37,882 nucleotides of DNA from NCBI RefSeq assembly GCF_004328075.1, contig NZ_SJFN01000012.1, forward strand, positions 1 through 37,882. The letters run 5' to 3'. Positions 27,759 through 36,764 of this stretch are shown one piece after another (the first letter of the stretch is position 1; each line of letters begins with the position of its first letter). This stretch comes from Siculibacillus lacustris (GTDB lineage: Bacteria > Pseudomonadota > Alphaproteobacteria > Rhizobiales > Ancalomicrobiaceae). Under the pieces are notes generated by a model, which was not told where the DNA came from, ran no database searches, and saw only the letters and a list, made by a program, of their open reading frames with translations. The position numbers were made by a program, and so were the translations under genes.

Positions 27759-28445
27759 TCACGCCGCGCGGGCGAGGCTCTCGAAGATGCCGCGGCCGTC
27801 GAGGCCGCCCTGCAGGGCTTCGATCAGATTCTCCGGGTGCGGCATCATGCCCAGCACGTTGCCGGCGGCGTTGACGATGCCGGCGATGCCGTCGACGGCG
27901 CCGTTGGGATTGGCGGCTTCGGTGATCCGGCCCTCGGCGTCGCAGTAGCGGAACACCACCCGGCCTTCGCCCTCGAGTTCGGCGAGGGTCTCGGGATCGG
28001 CGAAATAGTTGCCCTCGCCATGGGCGATCGGGCAGCGGATGACCTGGCCCGGGGCATAGGCCGAGGTGAAGGCGGTGGCGGCGTTGTCGACCCGGAGCCG
28101 CACCTCCTTGCACACGAAGCGCAGCGAGGCGTTGCGCATCAGCGCGCCGGGCAAGAGGCCGGTCTCAGTGAGGATCTGGAAGCCGTTGCATACGCCGAGG
28201 ACGTGGCGGCCGGCGGCGGCGTGGGCCCTCAGCGCCGGGATGATCGGGCTGCGCGCGGCGATGGCGCCGCAGCGCAGGTAATCACCGTAGGAGAAGCCGC
28301 CGGGCACCGCCACGACGTCGACGTCCGGCAGTTCGGTCTCGGTGTGCCAGACCATGATCGGTTCGACGCCGGTCACTTCGCGAAAGGCGCGGGCCATGTC
28401 GCGTTCGCGGTTGATGCCGGGGAAGACGAGAACGGCGGACTTCAT
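27759..28445 (-). CDS. purQ: Phosphoribosylformylglycinamidine synthase glutaminase subunit PurQ
   Basis: The 228-residue class I glutamine amidotransferase has its nucleophile Cys86 in [11 protein letters not shown] and the His203/Glu205 pair in [11 protein letters not shown]. The N-terminus [17 protein letters not shown] and the oxyanion segment [15 protein letters not shown] are typical. It releases ammonia from glutamine and passes it to PurL. ATG 28445 is chosen because AGGAT lies seven bases upstream. An ATG three codons earlier (28454) is possible. purS lies 109 bases upstream. The palindrome pair starts right after the stop codon, and the complex partner purL follows beyond it. Confidence 0.97.
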   Translation of the reverse strand: MKSAVLVFPGINRERDMARAFREVTGVEPIMVWHTETELPDVDVVAVPGGFSYGDYLRCGAIAARSPIIPALRAHAAAGRHVLGVCNGFQILTETGLLPGALMRNASLRFVCKEVRLRVDNAATAFTSAYAPGQVIRCPIAHGEGNYFADPETLAELEGEGRVVFRYCDAEGRITEAANPNGAVDGIAGIVNAAGNVLGMMPHPENLIEALQGGLDGRGIFESLARAA

Positions 28446-28554
28446 GGGGCTCATCCTGATCGGGGGATCCGTCGGGAGCGGGGCCGAAGGGCGACCCGCG
28501 CGAGGGGCATGGCGGGCGCGCGGCGGCCCGCGGGCCGCCCGGTGCCCGTCCGGG

Positions 28555-28794
28555 TCAGATCAGTTCGATCCGGTAGTTCTCGATCACCGTGTTGGCGAGC
28601 AGCTTCTCGCACATGTCGGTGAGCTGGGCCTGAGCTTCGGCGCGATCGGCGGTCGCGAGCTCGAGTTCGATCAGCTTGCCCTGGCGGACGTCGTCGACGC
28701 CGGCAAAACCGAGGCTCTTCAGCGCCCCCTGGATGGCCTTGCCCTGCGGATCGAGAACGCCGTGCTTCAGGGTGACGGTGACGCGGGCTTTCAT
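28555..28794 (-). CDS. purS: Phosphoribosylformylglycinamidine synthase subunit PurS
   Basis: The 79-residue protein matches Pur[21 protein letters not shown], then [23 protein letters not shown] and the final helix [21 protein letters not shown]. PurS forms a small dimer that bridges PurL and PurQ in the FGAM synthetase complex and is found together with short PurL proteins, as here. ATG 28794 starts the family similarity. The open frame upstream is Pro/Arg-rich shadow. Upstream on the same strand lies a secreted-protein gene, 168 bases away, which interrupts the usual purC-purS adjacency. Confidence 0.96.
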   Translation of the reverse strand: MKARVTVTLKHGVLDPQGKAIQGALKSLGFAGVDDVRQGKLIELELATADRAEAQAQLTDMCEKLLANTVIENYRIELI

Positions 28795-28962
28795 CGGCAG
28801 GTCCTCGTGCGATCGGGAACGGCCCCGCGTCCGCTCGGGACTCGGTCGGGAGCGGGCAGGGCCCATCGGCCCCGCGCGTAGCACGCGAGGGCTCGGGGGG
28901 CAAGGCGTGCGGGCCTCTCGGGCGGCGTTCGGCAGCCCCGCAGCGGCCCGCACGGGATGCGT

Positions 28963-29469
28963 TCAACGCTGCCCGCCGGGCTTCGGCGGATGGCGGGCGA
29001 GCCAAGTCGCGACGCCGGTGAAGTTGCGTTCGGCGGCGGCCGGATCGGGCGAGAGGCTGAACAGCGACAGGCTGAGGTCGTCGCCGACCAGGACACCCAT
29101 CGGGCCGATCTGCCTGCGGCCGTCGGGCAGGGTCAGGGTGCGGGTGGCGCGATAGAGCACGAAGCGGCCGATCACGCTGCGGCGCACCGGCCCGGTCGCG
29201 ACGGTGATGCCGCGGCGGGCGAATTCGGGCGCGGGATGGGCGAGGGTCGCCTCATAGGTCGCGAGATCGGCGACGGCGTGCGGTGGTTTCACGGTGAAGG
29301 TCACCAGCGAGCCGGGCACGCAGGCCGGCGCGTCGCAGTCGAGCCGCCAGCCGCCGTCGTCCGAGGTGCTGCCGCGCCATTGGTCGCGGTCGAAGGCGTG
29401 GGCGCCGGCGGGGACCGCGAGGGCGAGGAGGGCGGCGAGAGAGATCGTGCGGGCGAGGGTGGACGACAT
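28963..29469 (-). CDS. Secreted protein of unknown function, paralogue A
   Basis: The 168-residue protein has a signal peptide (MSSTLARTISLAALLALAVP) probably cut after AHA near residue 25, giving a mature start FDRDQW. Two Cys follow in WRLDCDAPAC and may form a disulfide. Further segments are TVKPPHAVADLATYEA, VIGRFVLYRATRTLTLPDGR and GPMGVLVGDDLSLSLFSLS. It is clearly related to the protein at 30183-30677, which shares RRS.IG.(F/Y).LYRATRTL, VGP or IGP.G.LVGD and AAERNF-like AERNF. It is more distantly related to 29533-30036. No enzyme motif is visible and I do not recognise the family. ATG 29469 has GGAGG seven bases upstream. It lies inside the purine block but is probably unrelated to it. 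Its leader differs from the other two. Confidence 0.82.
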   Translation of the reverse strand: MSSTLARTISLAALLALAVPAGAHAFDRDQWRGSTSDDGGWRLDCDAPACVPGSLVTFTVKPPHAVADLATYEATLAHPAPEFARRGITVATGPVRRSVIGRFVLYRATRTLTLPDGRRQIGPMGVLVGDDLSLSLFSLSPDPAAAERNFTGVATWLARHPPKPGGQR

Positions 29470-29532
29470 CGCAACACCTCCCGGGCAGGGACCGGTCCGA
29501 GCGCGGGCCGTCCCCGCGCCGCCGCGACCGGT

Positions 29533-30036
29533 TCAGATCGCGTCGTCGAGCGGCGGCCGGCCGGCGGCCAATGCGTCGGACAATTCGCGGTAGTGGCGGC
29601 GGGCGCGGTCGGCGTCGTGCGCCGAACTGACGATCGTGTAGCTCAGGCGATCACCGACGAGAACGCCGGAGATGTAGGCCTCGTGGCCCCCTTGCCGGGA
29701 GACCACGGAGCTTTCGACCCAGTATTCGGTATAGGCGCCGTGCCGCCGCCGGTTCGGCTTGCCGTCGCTCATGATCGAGCCCAACACCTCGCGCAACGTC
29801 GTCACGCGCGCCGGTCGCGATTGCGCATAGGCTTCGAGGCTCGCGTAGAGGCGCGGCTTCTGCACGCGGTAGGAGGCGATCGAGTCGCCGCCGCAGGCCG
29901 CCGCCCGGCACCTCAGGTACCAGGTGCCCGTCGAGGCCTGACCGAACGACCACTGCGCCCGGTCGAAGGCGGCGGCAGGGGCGGGCAGCGCGAGGGCCGC
30001 GGCGAACAGTGCGACGGTGACGGCAAACGGACGCAT
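29533..30036 (-). CDS. Secreted protein of unknown function, paralogue B
   Basis: The 167-residue protein has a signal peptide starting MRPFAVTVALFAAAL and a mature start FDRAQWS. The first residues and the signal closely match those of 30183-30677. The rest is strongly diverged: the Cys pair is kept (YLRCRAAACGG) and GVLVGDRLSYTIV matches the family, but the middle (residues about 70-115, with GSIMSDGKPNRRRHGAY and TEYWVESSVVSRQGG) is different. The 159 bases covering its upstream region and first codons are nearly identical to those of the neighbour (see the repeats). ATG 30036 follows GAGGAG. Function is unknown; export to the periplasm is inferred. Confidence 0.8.
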   Translation of the reverse strand: MRPFAVTVALFAAALALPAPAAAFDRAQWSFGQASTGTWYLRCRAAACGGDSIASYRVQKPRLYASLEAYAQSRPARVTTLREVLGSIMSDGKPNRRRHGAYTEYWVESSVVSRQGGHEAYISGVLVGDRLSYTIVSSAHDADRARRHYRELSDALAAGRPPLDDAI

Positions 30037-30169
30037 CGGCGGCTCCTCGTGCGACGGGCGCCGCCGCGTTTCATCGCGACGGCGCCCGCAGGAAGGAGCT
30101 TATATTTCCGGTTGTGACGCGGCGACGCGGCGCAGTGCCGCGCTCACTGCACCAACGTCGGGCCGGTCG
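30011..30169. repeat. Tandem-duplication copy 1 (leader of paralogue B)
   Basis: These 159 bases are about 94 % identical by eye to 30652-30810. They cover the first codons of paralogue B, its ribosome site, a conserved hairpin (30056-30087, arms GGGCGCCG/CGGCGCCC), a TATAAG on the minus strand and a copy of the 3' end of purC. The direct repeat shows that a segment including purC's last codons was duplicated with the gene. Confidence 0.9.
30144..30169 (-). pseudogene. Remnant of the 3' end of purC
   Basis: On the minus strand this reads TGPTLVQ followed by TGA, the same last codons and stop as the intact purC (TGPTLVQ, ending at 30785). There is nothing else of purC here. It starts 13 bases after the stop of paralogue C and is best explained as the edge of the duplicated segment. 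Confidence 0.85.
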
Positions 30170-30182
30170 CCGCCGCGGCCGC

Positions 30183-30677
30183 TCACGGTACCCAGCCGGG
30201 CCTCGGCGCGTGATGGGCGAGGTAGGTCGCGAAGTCGGAAAAGTTGCGTTCGGCGACGGCGGGGGCGAGCGACAGGCTGTAGAACTCCACGCTGACCTCG
30301 TCGCCGACCAGCATACCCACCGGGCCGACCTGCTTGCGGCCGTTCGCAAAGGCGAGGGTGCGGGTGGCGCGGTAGAGGGTATACGCACCGATCGCCGAGC
30401 GCCGCACCTCGCCGGTCGTGGCGAGGATACCGGCCTTCGCAAAACCTGGGACCTGGCCGGCGAGCCGGGCGCGAAAGCCGGCCGCGTCGGCGACGGTGCG
30501 GGGTGGTTCGATTTCGAAGGCGAGCAGAGACCCATCGGTGCAGGCGTCACACCACAGGCGATAGAATCCGTCGGCGGCTCTTTCCCCGCTCCACTGCGCC
30601 CGGTCGAAGGCGGCGGCCGGGGCGGCGAGGGCGATGGCTGCCGCGAGAAACGCGACGGTGACGGCAAACGGACGCAT
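30183..30677 (-). CDS. Secreted protein of unknown function, paralogue C
   Basis: The 164-residue protein has the signal peptide MRPFAVTVAFLAAAIALAAP and a mature start near FDRAQW. A Cys pair is at YRLWCDAC, and GPVGMLVGDEVSVEFYSLS plus AERNFSDFATYLAHHAPRP lie in the second half. It is most similar to paralogue A (28963-29469) along its whole length, but it shares its leader, signal peptide and upstream DNA with paralogue B. ATG 30677 has GAGGAG upstream. The gene follows purC by 107 bases on the same strand, so it may be read with the purine genes unless the hairpins after purC end that transcript. Function is unknown. Confidence 0.82.
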   Translation of the reverse strand: MRPFAVTVAFLAAAIALAAPAAAFDRAQWSGERAADGFYRLWCDACTDGSLLAFEIEPPRTVADAAGFRARLAGQVPGFAKAGILATTGEVRRSAIGAYTLYRATRTLAFANGRKQVGPVGMLVGDEVSVEFYSLSLAPAVAERNFSDFATYLAHHAPRPGWVP

Positions 30678-30810
30678 CGGCGGGCTCCTCGTGCGACGGG
30701 CGCCGCCGCGTTGATCGCGACGGCGCCCGCAGGAGAGAGCTTATATTTCCGGTTGTGGCGCGGCGACGCGGCGCAGTGCCGCGCTCACTGCACCAGGGTC
30801 GGGCCGGTCG
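30652..30810. repeat. Tandem-duplication copy 2 (purC end and leader of paralogue C)
   Basis: This is the partner of 30011-30169. It runs from the first codons of paralogue C, through a hairpin (30698-30728) and TATAAG on the minus strand, into the last codons of the intact purC. A small GC hairpin (CGCGGC-ACTGC-GCCGCG) right after the purC stop is present in both copies. This copy keeps its natural neighbour purC, so it is probably the original. Confidence 0.9.
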
Positions 30811-31549
30811 GCGCCGGGCCGGAATTGTCGTTGAGGATGCCGAGACGACGGGCGACTTCCTGATAGGCCTCGAGCATGCCGCCGAGGTCGCGCCGGAAGC
30901 GGTCCTTGTCGAGCTTGTCGCCGGTCGACTGGTCCCACAGACGGCAGCTGTCCGGGCTGATCTCGTCGGCGAGCACGATGCGCATCATGTCGCCTTCCCA
31001 CAGCCGGCCGAACTCGATCTTGAAATCGACCAGACGGATGCCGACGCCGAGGAACAGGCCGGACAGGAAGTCGTTGACGCGGATGGCCAGCGCCATCACG
31101 TCGTCGATGTCCTGGGGGCTCGCCCAACCGAAGGCGGTGATGTGCTCTTCCGAGACCATCGGGTCGTTGAGTTCGTCGTTCTTGTAATAGAACTCGATGA
31201 TCGAGCGCGGCAGCTGGGTGCCTTCGGGGATGCCGAGGCGGGTCGACAGCGAGCCGGCCGACACGTTGCGGACGACGACTTCGAGCGGGATGATCTCGAC
31301 CTCGCGGATCAACTGCTCGCGCATGTTGAGCCGCTTGATGAAGTGCGTCGGCACCCCCAGCGCATTGAGCTGGTTGAAGACGAACTCCGAGATACGGTTG
31401 TTCAGCACGCCCTTGCCATCGATGACGGCGTGTTTCTTGTTGTTGAAGGCGGTCGCGTCATCCTTGAAGTGCTGGATGAGCGTTCCCGGCTCCGGACCTT
31501 CGTAGAGGATCTTGGCCTTGCCTTCGTAGATGCGACGCCGACGATTCAT
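30785..31549 (-). CDS. purC: SAICAR synthetase PurC
   Basis: The 254-residue enzyme has the N-terminus [20 protein letters not shown], typical of Rhizobiales PurC. It has [44 protein letters not shown] and [13 protein letters not shown], which form the ATP, CAIR and metal sites. It joins aspartate to CAIR in the eighth step of purine synthesis. ATG 31549 starts the family similarity. A longer frame to 31855 is Arg/Pro-rich and is rejected. The last residues (PTGPTLVQ) were duplicated downstream. A 451-base gap separates it from the divergent ATPase zeta gene. Confidence 0.97.
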   Translation of the reverse strand: MNRRRRIYEGKAKILYEGPEPGTLIQHFKDDATAFNNKKHAVIDGKGVLNNRISEFVFNQLNALGVPTHFIKRLNMREQLIREVEIIPLEVVVRNVSAGSLSTRLGIPEGTQLPRSIIEFYYKNDELNDPMVSEEHITAFGWASPQDIDDVMALAIRVNDFLSGLFLGVGIRLVDFKIEFGRLWEGDMMRIVLADEISPDSCRLWDQSTGDKLDKDRFRRDLGGMLEAYQEVARRLGILNDNSGPAPTGPTLVQ

Positions 31550-32000
31550 GGGGATGTACCGTGGTGTGAAAGGGAAATCCATGTGGCCGGAGGCCTCCGA
31601 TCGGGACCGGCCCCCGAGCGCTGCCGGTCGTACGCCCTCGGGGCGAACGCCCGGCGGTGAGCTGCGATGCGATTTCGGCGGACCGGGCGGCGGGGCCGCC
31701 GAGCGGGCGCCTTCGTTTGGAAGGACGACGCGCGGGTCCGAAGGAATCATCCCGTCGGCCCGCGCGCTCGGACCGTACATTAGCCGAAGCCGCGCGGAAC
31801 CACAACGAGCCGCTCGCAGGCCCGGCGGCCGGGCCGGCCGGGTGGAATGTCGCAACCCTCGAGCGGGAGCGACGACCGGACGGTGGCGACAGTCAAACGA
31901 ACGTATCGTTGCGCGATTTTTCGCCGAAGGTTATCCAAGTTCCTCGACATCGGCCTCCCTATACGCGAAGCGACCGGCCTTTTCCAGGAGATTCGGGGAC
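31550..32000. other. 451-base gap between divergent purC and the zeta-subunit gene
   Basis: The gap should contain both promoters, but I see no clear -35/-10 pair on either strand; a TATACG at 31960-31965 is a possible -10 for the plus-strand gene. No purine-riboswitch-like sequence is recognisable. The minus frame in phase with purC is open to 31855 but shows no family-like residues. Confidence 0.5.
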
Positions 32001-32324
32001 ATGACCACGTTCGACAAGCGCGAAGAGGCTTTCGAGACCGGGTTCGCCCATCACGAAGAGCTACGCTTCAAGGCGGAGGCGCGTCGCGACAAGCTGCTTG
32101 GTCTTTGGGCTGCCGAGAAACTCGGCTTGACCGGCGAGGCCGCGACGACCTACGCCAAGTCGTTGATCGAAACTGCGGTGTCCGATCACGGCCAGGCCGG
32201 GGTTTTCGCCAAGATCCGCGCGGATTTCGATGCCGCCCACGTGGCGCAGTCGGATCACCAGATCAAACGCACCATGGACGAGCTCGAGGCCAAGGCCTGG
32301 ATGCAGGTCAAGGCGGAGCGCTGA
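32001..32324 (+). CDS. F1Fo-ATPase inhibitor subunit zeta (DUF1476)
   Basis: The 107-residue protein is a full match to the DUF1476 family. It begins MTTFDKREEAFETGFAHHEE, followed by LRFKAEARRDKLLGLWAAEKLGL and a helical second half. In alphaproteobacteria this protein is the zeta subunit, which binds F1 with its N-terminus and blocks ATP hydrolysis by the ATP synthase. The conserved N-terminal inhibitory segment (TFDKREE.FE..FAH.EE) is intact. ATG 32001 has CAGGAG 13 bases upstream and a GGGGA close by; the start is fixed by family similarity. It is a single gene, divergent from purC, with no ATP synthase genes nearby, as is usual for this subunit. Confidence 0.92.
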   Translation: MTTFDKREEAFETGFAHHEELRFKAEARRDKLLGLWAAEKLGLTGEAATTYAKSLIETAVSDHGQAGVFAKIRADFDAAHVAQSDHQIKRTMDELEAKAWMQVKAER

Positions 32325-32486
32325 GACGCCCGGTGCGCCGTGCAGCCGACGCAGAGCCGGGCGGCGGCGGTGCGCGGCGTCATGGACTCCCACGGCCGCG
32401 GCGATCGGCGTAGGGTCGCCCCGACGGGAGGTTTCGGTGCGCGTCGCCGACGCCTATCCCGCGTCAGACCGCTCCGGGAGCCCGTA

Positions 32487-33278
32487 ATGACCACAGATCC
32501 TGCATCGCCGTCGATCTATTCCCTGTCGCGCCGCCTCCGGGCGGGTGAGACGGTCTATCCCGGTTGGGTCAATCTGGCCGATCCGCTGCTCGCCCGGGCG
32601 ATCGCTCAATCGCGCCTCGACGGCGTGGTGATCGACATGCAGCACGGCCAGTTCGACACCGCGACGGTGATGCAGACGATCGGCGAAGTCGCCGGCGTCG
32701 GCAAATCGACGATCGTGCGCGTGCCGGTCGGCGACTTCGCGATGGCCGCGCGGGCCTTCGACATGGGTGCGGCGGGGGTGATCGCGCCGATGATCAACAC
32801 CGCCGACGACGCGCGGGCGCTGGTCGACTTCGTCAAATATCCGCCGGTCGGGCGGCGTTCGTGGGGGCCGATGCGGGCGATGGATCTCGCCGGGCGTTCG
32901 GACGCCACCGCGCACCTCCACGGCGGCGCCGACGAGACCCTGGCGCTGGTGATGCTCGAGACGCGGGACGCGCTCGCCAACATCGACGAGATCCTGGCGG
33001 TGCCGGGCATCGACGGGACCTTCGTCGGTCCGTTCGATCTGTCGGTGTCGCTGTCGAACGGCGCCTTCGTCGATCCGAATTCCGCGATGCTCGCCGAGGC
33101 GCTGGCCCACATCCAGGCGCGCACGCACGCCGCGGGCAAGATCCCGGCGGCCTTCGGCGGCGCGTCGGTGCGCGTCCGGGCGCTGACCGACCTCGGCTTC
33201 CGGATGATCAACGTCGGCTGGGACACCGTCTATCTCGACGTCGGCATCACCGCGATGATCGAGGCGGCCGGGATCTGA
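32487..33278 (+). CDS. HpcH/HpaI-family aldolase
   Basis: The 263-residue TIM-barrel enzyme belongs to the HpcH/HpaI class II aldolases. The family segments are GVVIDMQHGQFD (with the catalytic His), RVPVGDFAMAARAFDMGAAG, GVIAPMINTADDARALV, the metal ligand Glu in LVMLETRDALANIDEI and the Asp in GTFVGPFDLSVS. These enzymes use a divalent metal and pyruvate-type enolates to make or cleave 4-hydroxy-2-oxoacids. The DMQHG variant points to a general branch rather than HpaI itself, so the substrate is unknown. ATG 32487 has GGGAG eight bases upstream. No aromatic catabolism genes are adjacent. It is convergent with purB, with two strong hairpins between. Confidence 0.9.
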   Translation: MTTDPASPSIYSLSRRLRAGETVYPGWVNLADPLLARAIAQSRLDGVVIDMQHGQFDTATVMQTIGEVAGVGKSTIVRVPVGDFAMAARAFDMGAAGVIAPMINTADDARALVDFVKYPPVGRRSWGPMRAMDLAGRSDATAHLHGGADETLALVMLETRDALANIDEILAVPGIDGTFVGPFDLSVSLSNGAFVDPNSAMLAEALAHIQARTHAAGKIPAAFGGASVRVRALTDLGFRMINVGWDTVYLDVGITAMIEAAGI

Positions 33279-33287
33279 GCGACGACC

Positions 33288-33314
33288 GACGACCGGACCG
33301 AGGGTCCGGTCGTC
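33288..33314. terminator. Perfect 12-bp hairpin after the aldolase gene
   Basis: The arms GACGACCGGACC and GGTCCGGTCGTC are perfect complements around GAG. The hairpin starts ten bases after the aldolase stop. It has no T-run but is long and very stable, so it should mark the end of the aldolase transcript. Confidence 0.6.
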
Positions 33315-33325
33315 CCGATCCGTCG

Positions 33326-33349
33326 GCCGGCCGAGATCGATCGGCCGGC
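33326..33349. terminator. Nine-bp hairpin after purB
   Basis: The arms GCCGGCCGA and TCGGCCGGC enclose GATCGA. It lies 12 bases from the purB stop on the minus strand and 12 bases from the neighbouring hairpin. The two hairpins together probably form the barrier between the convergent aldolase and purB transcripts. Confidence 0.55.
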
Positions 33350-33360
33350 GGCGTGGTCCT

Positions 33361-34704
<1,344 letters not shown>

Positions 34705-34850
34705 GGGGCACCTCTTGAGCAGCGGGGGGACAGCGGTCGCGGTCGGATTATCAGACGCAGGGGAAGCCGCCAACGCAAAAAGGTCTCAGTCGAGGGCTAG
34801 AGTGCGCGCTCGTGATCGTCCTGGGGGCACGACAGGGGCGGGCGGGCGCG

Positions 34851-36104
34851 ATGATGAAATTGCGGACAGGGCCGGGCATCCTGGTGCTCGGGGCCGGCAT
34901 GGTCGGAACGGCGGCGGCCTGGCACCTCGCGCGGCTCGGCCACCGTGTGGTCCTGGTCGACACCCATCCGATCGGCGATGCCCCCGATCCCGACGATGCC
35001 CATGTCATCGACCCCGAAGCCGGCCCGGCGATCGCCGCGGCGAGCGATGCCCTCGATCTCGGCGGGCCCGCGGCGGGCGCGCCCACGGGGTGTCGGCTGG
35101 CGGCACTGATCCGCGACCTGTTCGATTTCACCGATCCCCTCGACCGTGAAGATCGGGCCGAGCGCGCCCGGGCGCTCGCCGGTCTGTGCCGTCTGGCCCC
35201 CCTGGAGCATCGCCGCATGGCCCGGGTCGCCGGCGCCGAGGCGCTCTATCGCGACACCGGGCGGATCCGCGTCTATCGCTCGCGCGCCGGTTTCGCGGCG
35301 GCGGCGTCGCTGCACGCCGCGGCCGATCGGGCCGGCATCGACCATCGCTGCCTCGACGGCGACGAGTTGCTCGACCTCGAGCCCGATCTCGCGCCGATCG
35401 CCCATCGTGCGGTGTGGTGGCCGCAGACCCGCACGGTGGCGAGCCCCGCCGCCCTGTTGCGGGTGATCGGCGCGGCCTTCCTGGCCGAGGGCGGCCGCTT
35501 CGTGATCGGCGACGCGCGCTCGCTGCGGCGCGGCGGCGAGGGCTGGACGGTGGCGACGCGGTCGGGCGAGATCTCGGCGCGGCGGGTGCTGTTGGCGCTG
35601 GGCGCCGCCTCGCAGACGCTGTTGGCGATGTTCGGCGTGCGACTGCCCTTCGCAGTGCCGTCGCGGCGGTGCCTGCGCTTCCAGACCGACGGCGAAACCC
35701 GGCTCGGCCGGCCGGTGCTCGACGTCGAGGGCGGCTACGGGCTGACGCCGATCACCGCCGGCGTGCGCCTGACCACCGGCTTCGGCATCGCCGCGCCGGT
35801 CGGAGGGCCCCCCAAGCTGCGCCCGCTCGATCGGGTCACCGCCTCGGCGCGGCAACTGTTCCCGCTCGGGCGGTGGATCGAGGCCGCCGAGGAATTGCGC
35901 CGGCGCGCCGCCTTCACCGACGGACTGCCGGTGATGGGACGGGCGCCGGGCCTGCCCGACGCGTGGCTCGATCTCGGCCAGGATGCGCGGGCCTTCGCGC
36001 TCGGACCGATCTGCGGGCGGCTGATCGCCGAGGCGATGTCGGGACGGCCGACGGCGCTGCCGCTCACGCCGTTCGGGGCGGAGCGCTTCGGCAGCGGCTG
36101 GTGA
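34851..36104 (+). CDS. FAD-dependent oxidoreductase, DadA-like
   Basis: The 417-residue protein starts with a Rossmann FAD-binding motif, GILVLGAGMVGTAAAWHLARL (GxGxxG, ending in the acidic residue of VVLVDTH). The C-terminal half ends in a typical DAO-type substrate/FAD segment (DGLPVMGRAPGLPDAWLDLG, then FALGPICGRLIAEAMSG). This is the pattern of D-amino-acid dehydrogenases (DadA) and related glycine-oxidase-like enzymes, which pass electrons to the respiratory chain. The adjacent convergent Lrp/AsnC regulator supports amino-acid catabolism. The DadA label is tentative, because the central part is not closely similar from memory. ATG 34851 and 34854 are both possible; an earlier GTG at 34812 is less likely. 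Confidence 0.85.
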   Translation: MMKLRTGPGILVLGAGMVGTAAAWHLARLGHRVVLVDTHPIGDAPDPDDAHVIDPEAGPAIAAASDALDLGGPAAGAPTGCRLAALIRDLFDFTDPLDREDRAERARALAGLCRLAPLEHRRMARVAGAEALYRDTGRIRVYRSRAGFAAAASLHAAADRAGIDHRCLDGDELLDLEPDLAPIAHRAVWWPQTRTVASPAALLRVIGAAFLAEGGRFVIGDARSLRRGGEGWTVATRSGEISARRVLLALGAASQTLLAMFGVRLPFAVPSRRCLRFQTDGETRLGRPVLDVEGGYGLTPITAGVRLTTGFGIAAPVGGPPKLRPLDRVTASARQLFPLGRWIEAAEELRRRAAFTDGLPVMGRAPGLPDAWLDLGQDARAFALGPICGRLIAEAMSGRPTALPLTPFGAERFGSGW

Positions 36105-36110
36105 GCGGCA

Positions 36111-36590
36111 TCAGCTCTCGCGCAACGGCAGAGCCGGCGTGTCCTTCACGGTGGCGACGACGATGTGGCTCTGCACGTCGGTGACCAGCGTATTGTCGAG
36201 GAGCTTCATGCGCAGGAAGGTGTCGTAGGCCTTCATGTCCTCGGCGACCACCTTGATCAGATAGTCGACCGCGCCGGTGACCCGTTCGCAGGTGATCACC
36301 TCCGGCCAAGTCCGGACCTTGCGATCGAACTCGGTCATGTTGTCGAGCGACGGCACCCCGAGCTTGACGAAGGTGTAGACGACGAATTCCAGCCCCACCG
36401 CCTCACGGTCGACGAGCGCGGCGATCTGCTTGATGATCCCCGCATCCTTCATCCGCTTGATGCGCCGCCAGCACGGCGTCTGGCTCATGCCGGCTTCCTT
36501 GGCGACGTCGGCAATGGCGAGAGAGGCGTCGCGCTGCAGAACCCGGAGGATGCGCACGTCCTGGGGATCGAGGACAATCTTTTCCGACAT
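36111..36590 (-). CDS. Lrp/AsnC-family transcriptional regulator
   Basis: The 159-residue protein has the N-terminal helix-turn-helix VLDPQDVRILRVLQRDASLA followed by IADVAKEAGMSQTPCWRRIK. The C-terminal RAM ligand-binding domain has VITCERVTGAVDYLIKVVAE. Lrp-type proteins form octamers, bind amino acids and control amino-acid metabolism genes, often the gene next to them. ATG 36590 has GGGGAG upstream; the longer frame to 36647 is not supported. It is convergent with the FAD oxidoreductase gene, whose stop is six bases away. Convergence means it does not share a promoter with its likely target, so the regulatory link is inferred from function only. Confidence 0.93.
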   Translation of the reverse strand: MSEKIVLDPQDVRILRVLQRDASLAIADVAKEAGMSQTPCWRRIKRMKDAGIIKQIAALVDREAVGLEFVVYTFVKLGVPSLDNMTEFDRKVRTWPEVITCERVTGAVDYLIKVVAEDMKAYDTFLRMKLLDNTLVTDVQSHIVVATVKDTPALPLRES

Positions 36591-36764
36591 CCGGGCTCCC
36601 CTGGAAGAAACGCATGCGCTCGAGCGGTTGGACCGGCAAGGTAACACGGTTCGCGGCGAAAAGAAGATGCTTTTGGCTCGCCGCCGATCCGGCGAGGGTT
36701 GCGTCGGCGGGGGTTGCGTTTCACGCGAGGAACAGGGTCGGCGGCGCGCGCGACGGGTGTCGCC

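Noticed and set aside
28963-30677. Reading the three secreted proteins as IalB (invasion-associated locus B) family members
   Set aside because: Size and a Cys pair fit loosely, but the IalB core pattern is not visible, and FDR.QW and LVGD are not IalB signatures that I know.
31550-31855. 102-codon N-terminal extension of purC
   Set aside because: It is Pro/Arg/Gly-rich. PurC similarity begins exactly at [15 protein letters not shown].
31550-32000. Possible purine riboswitch upstream of purC
   Set aside because: No conserved purine-aptamer core or matching three-stem layout could be recognised in the gap.
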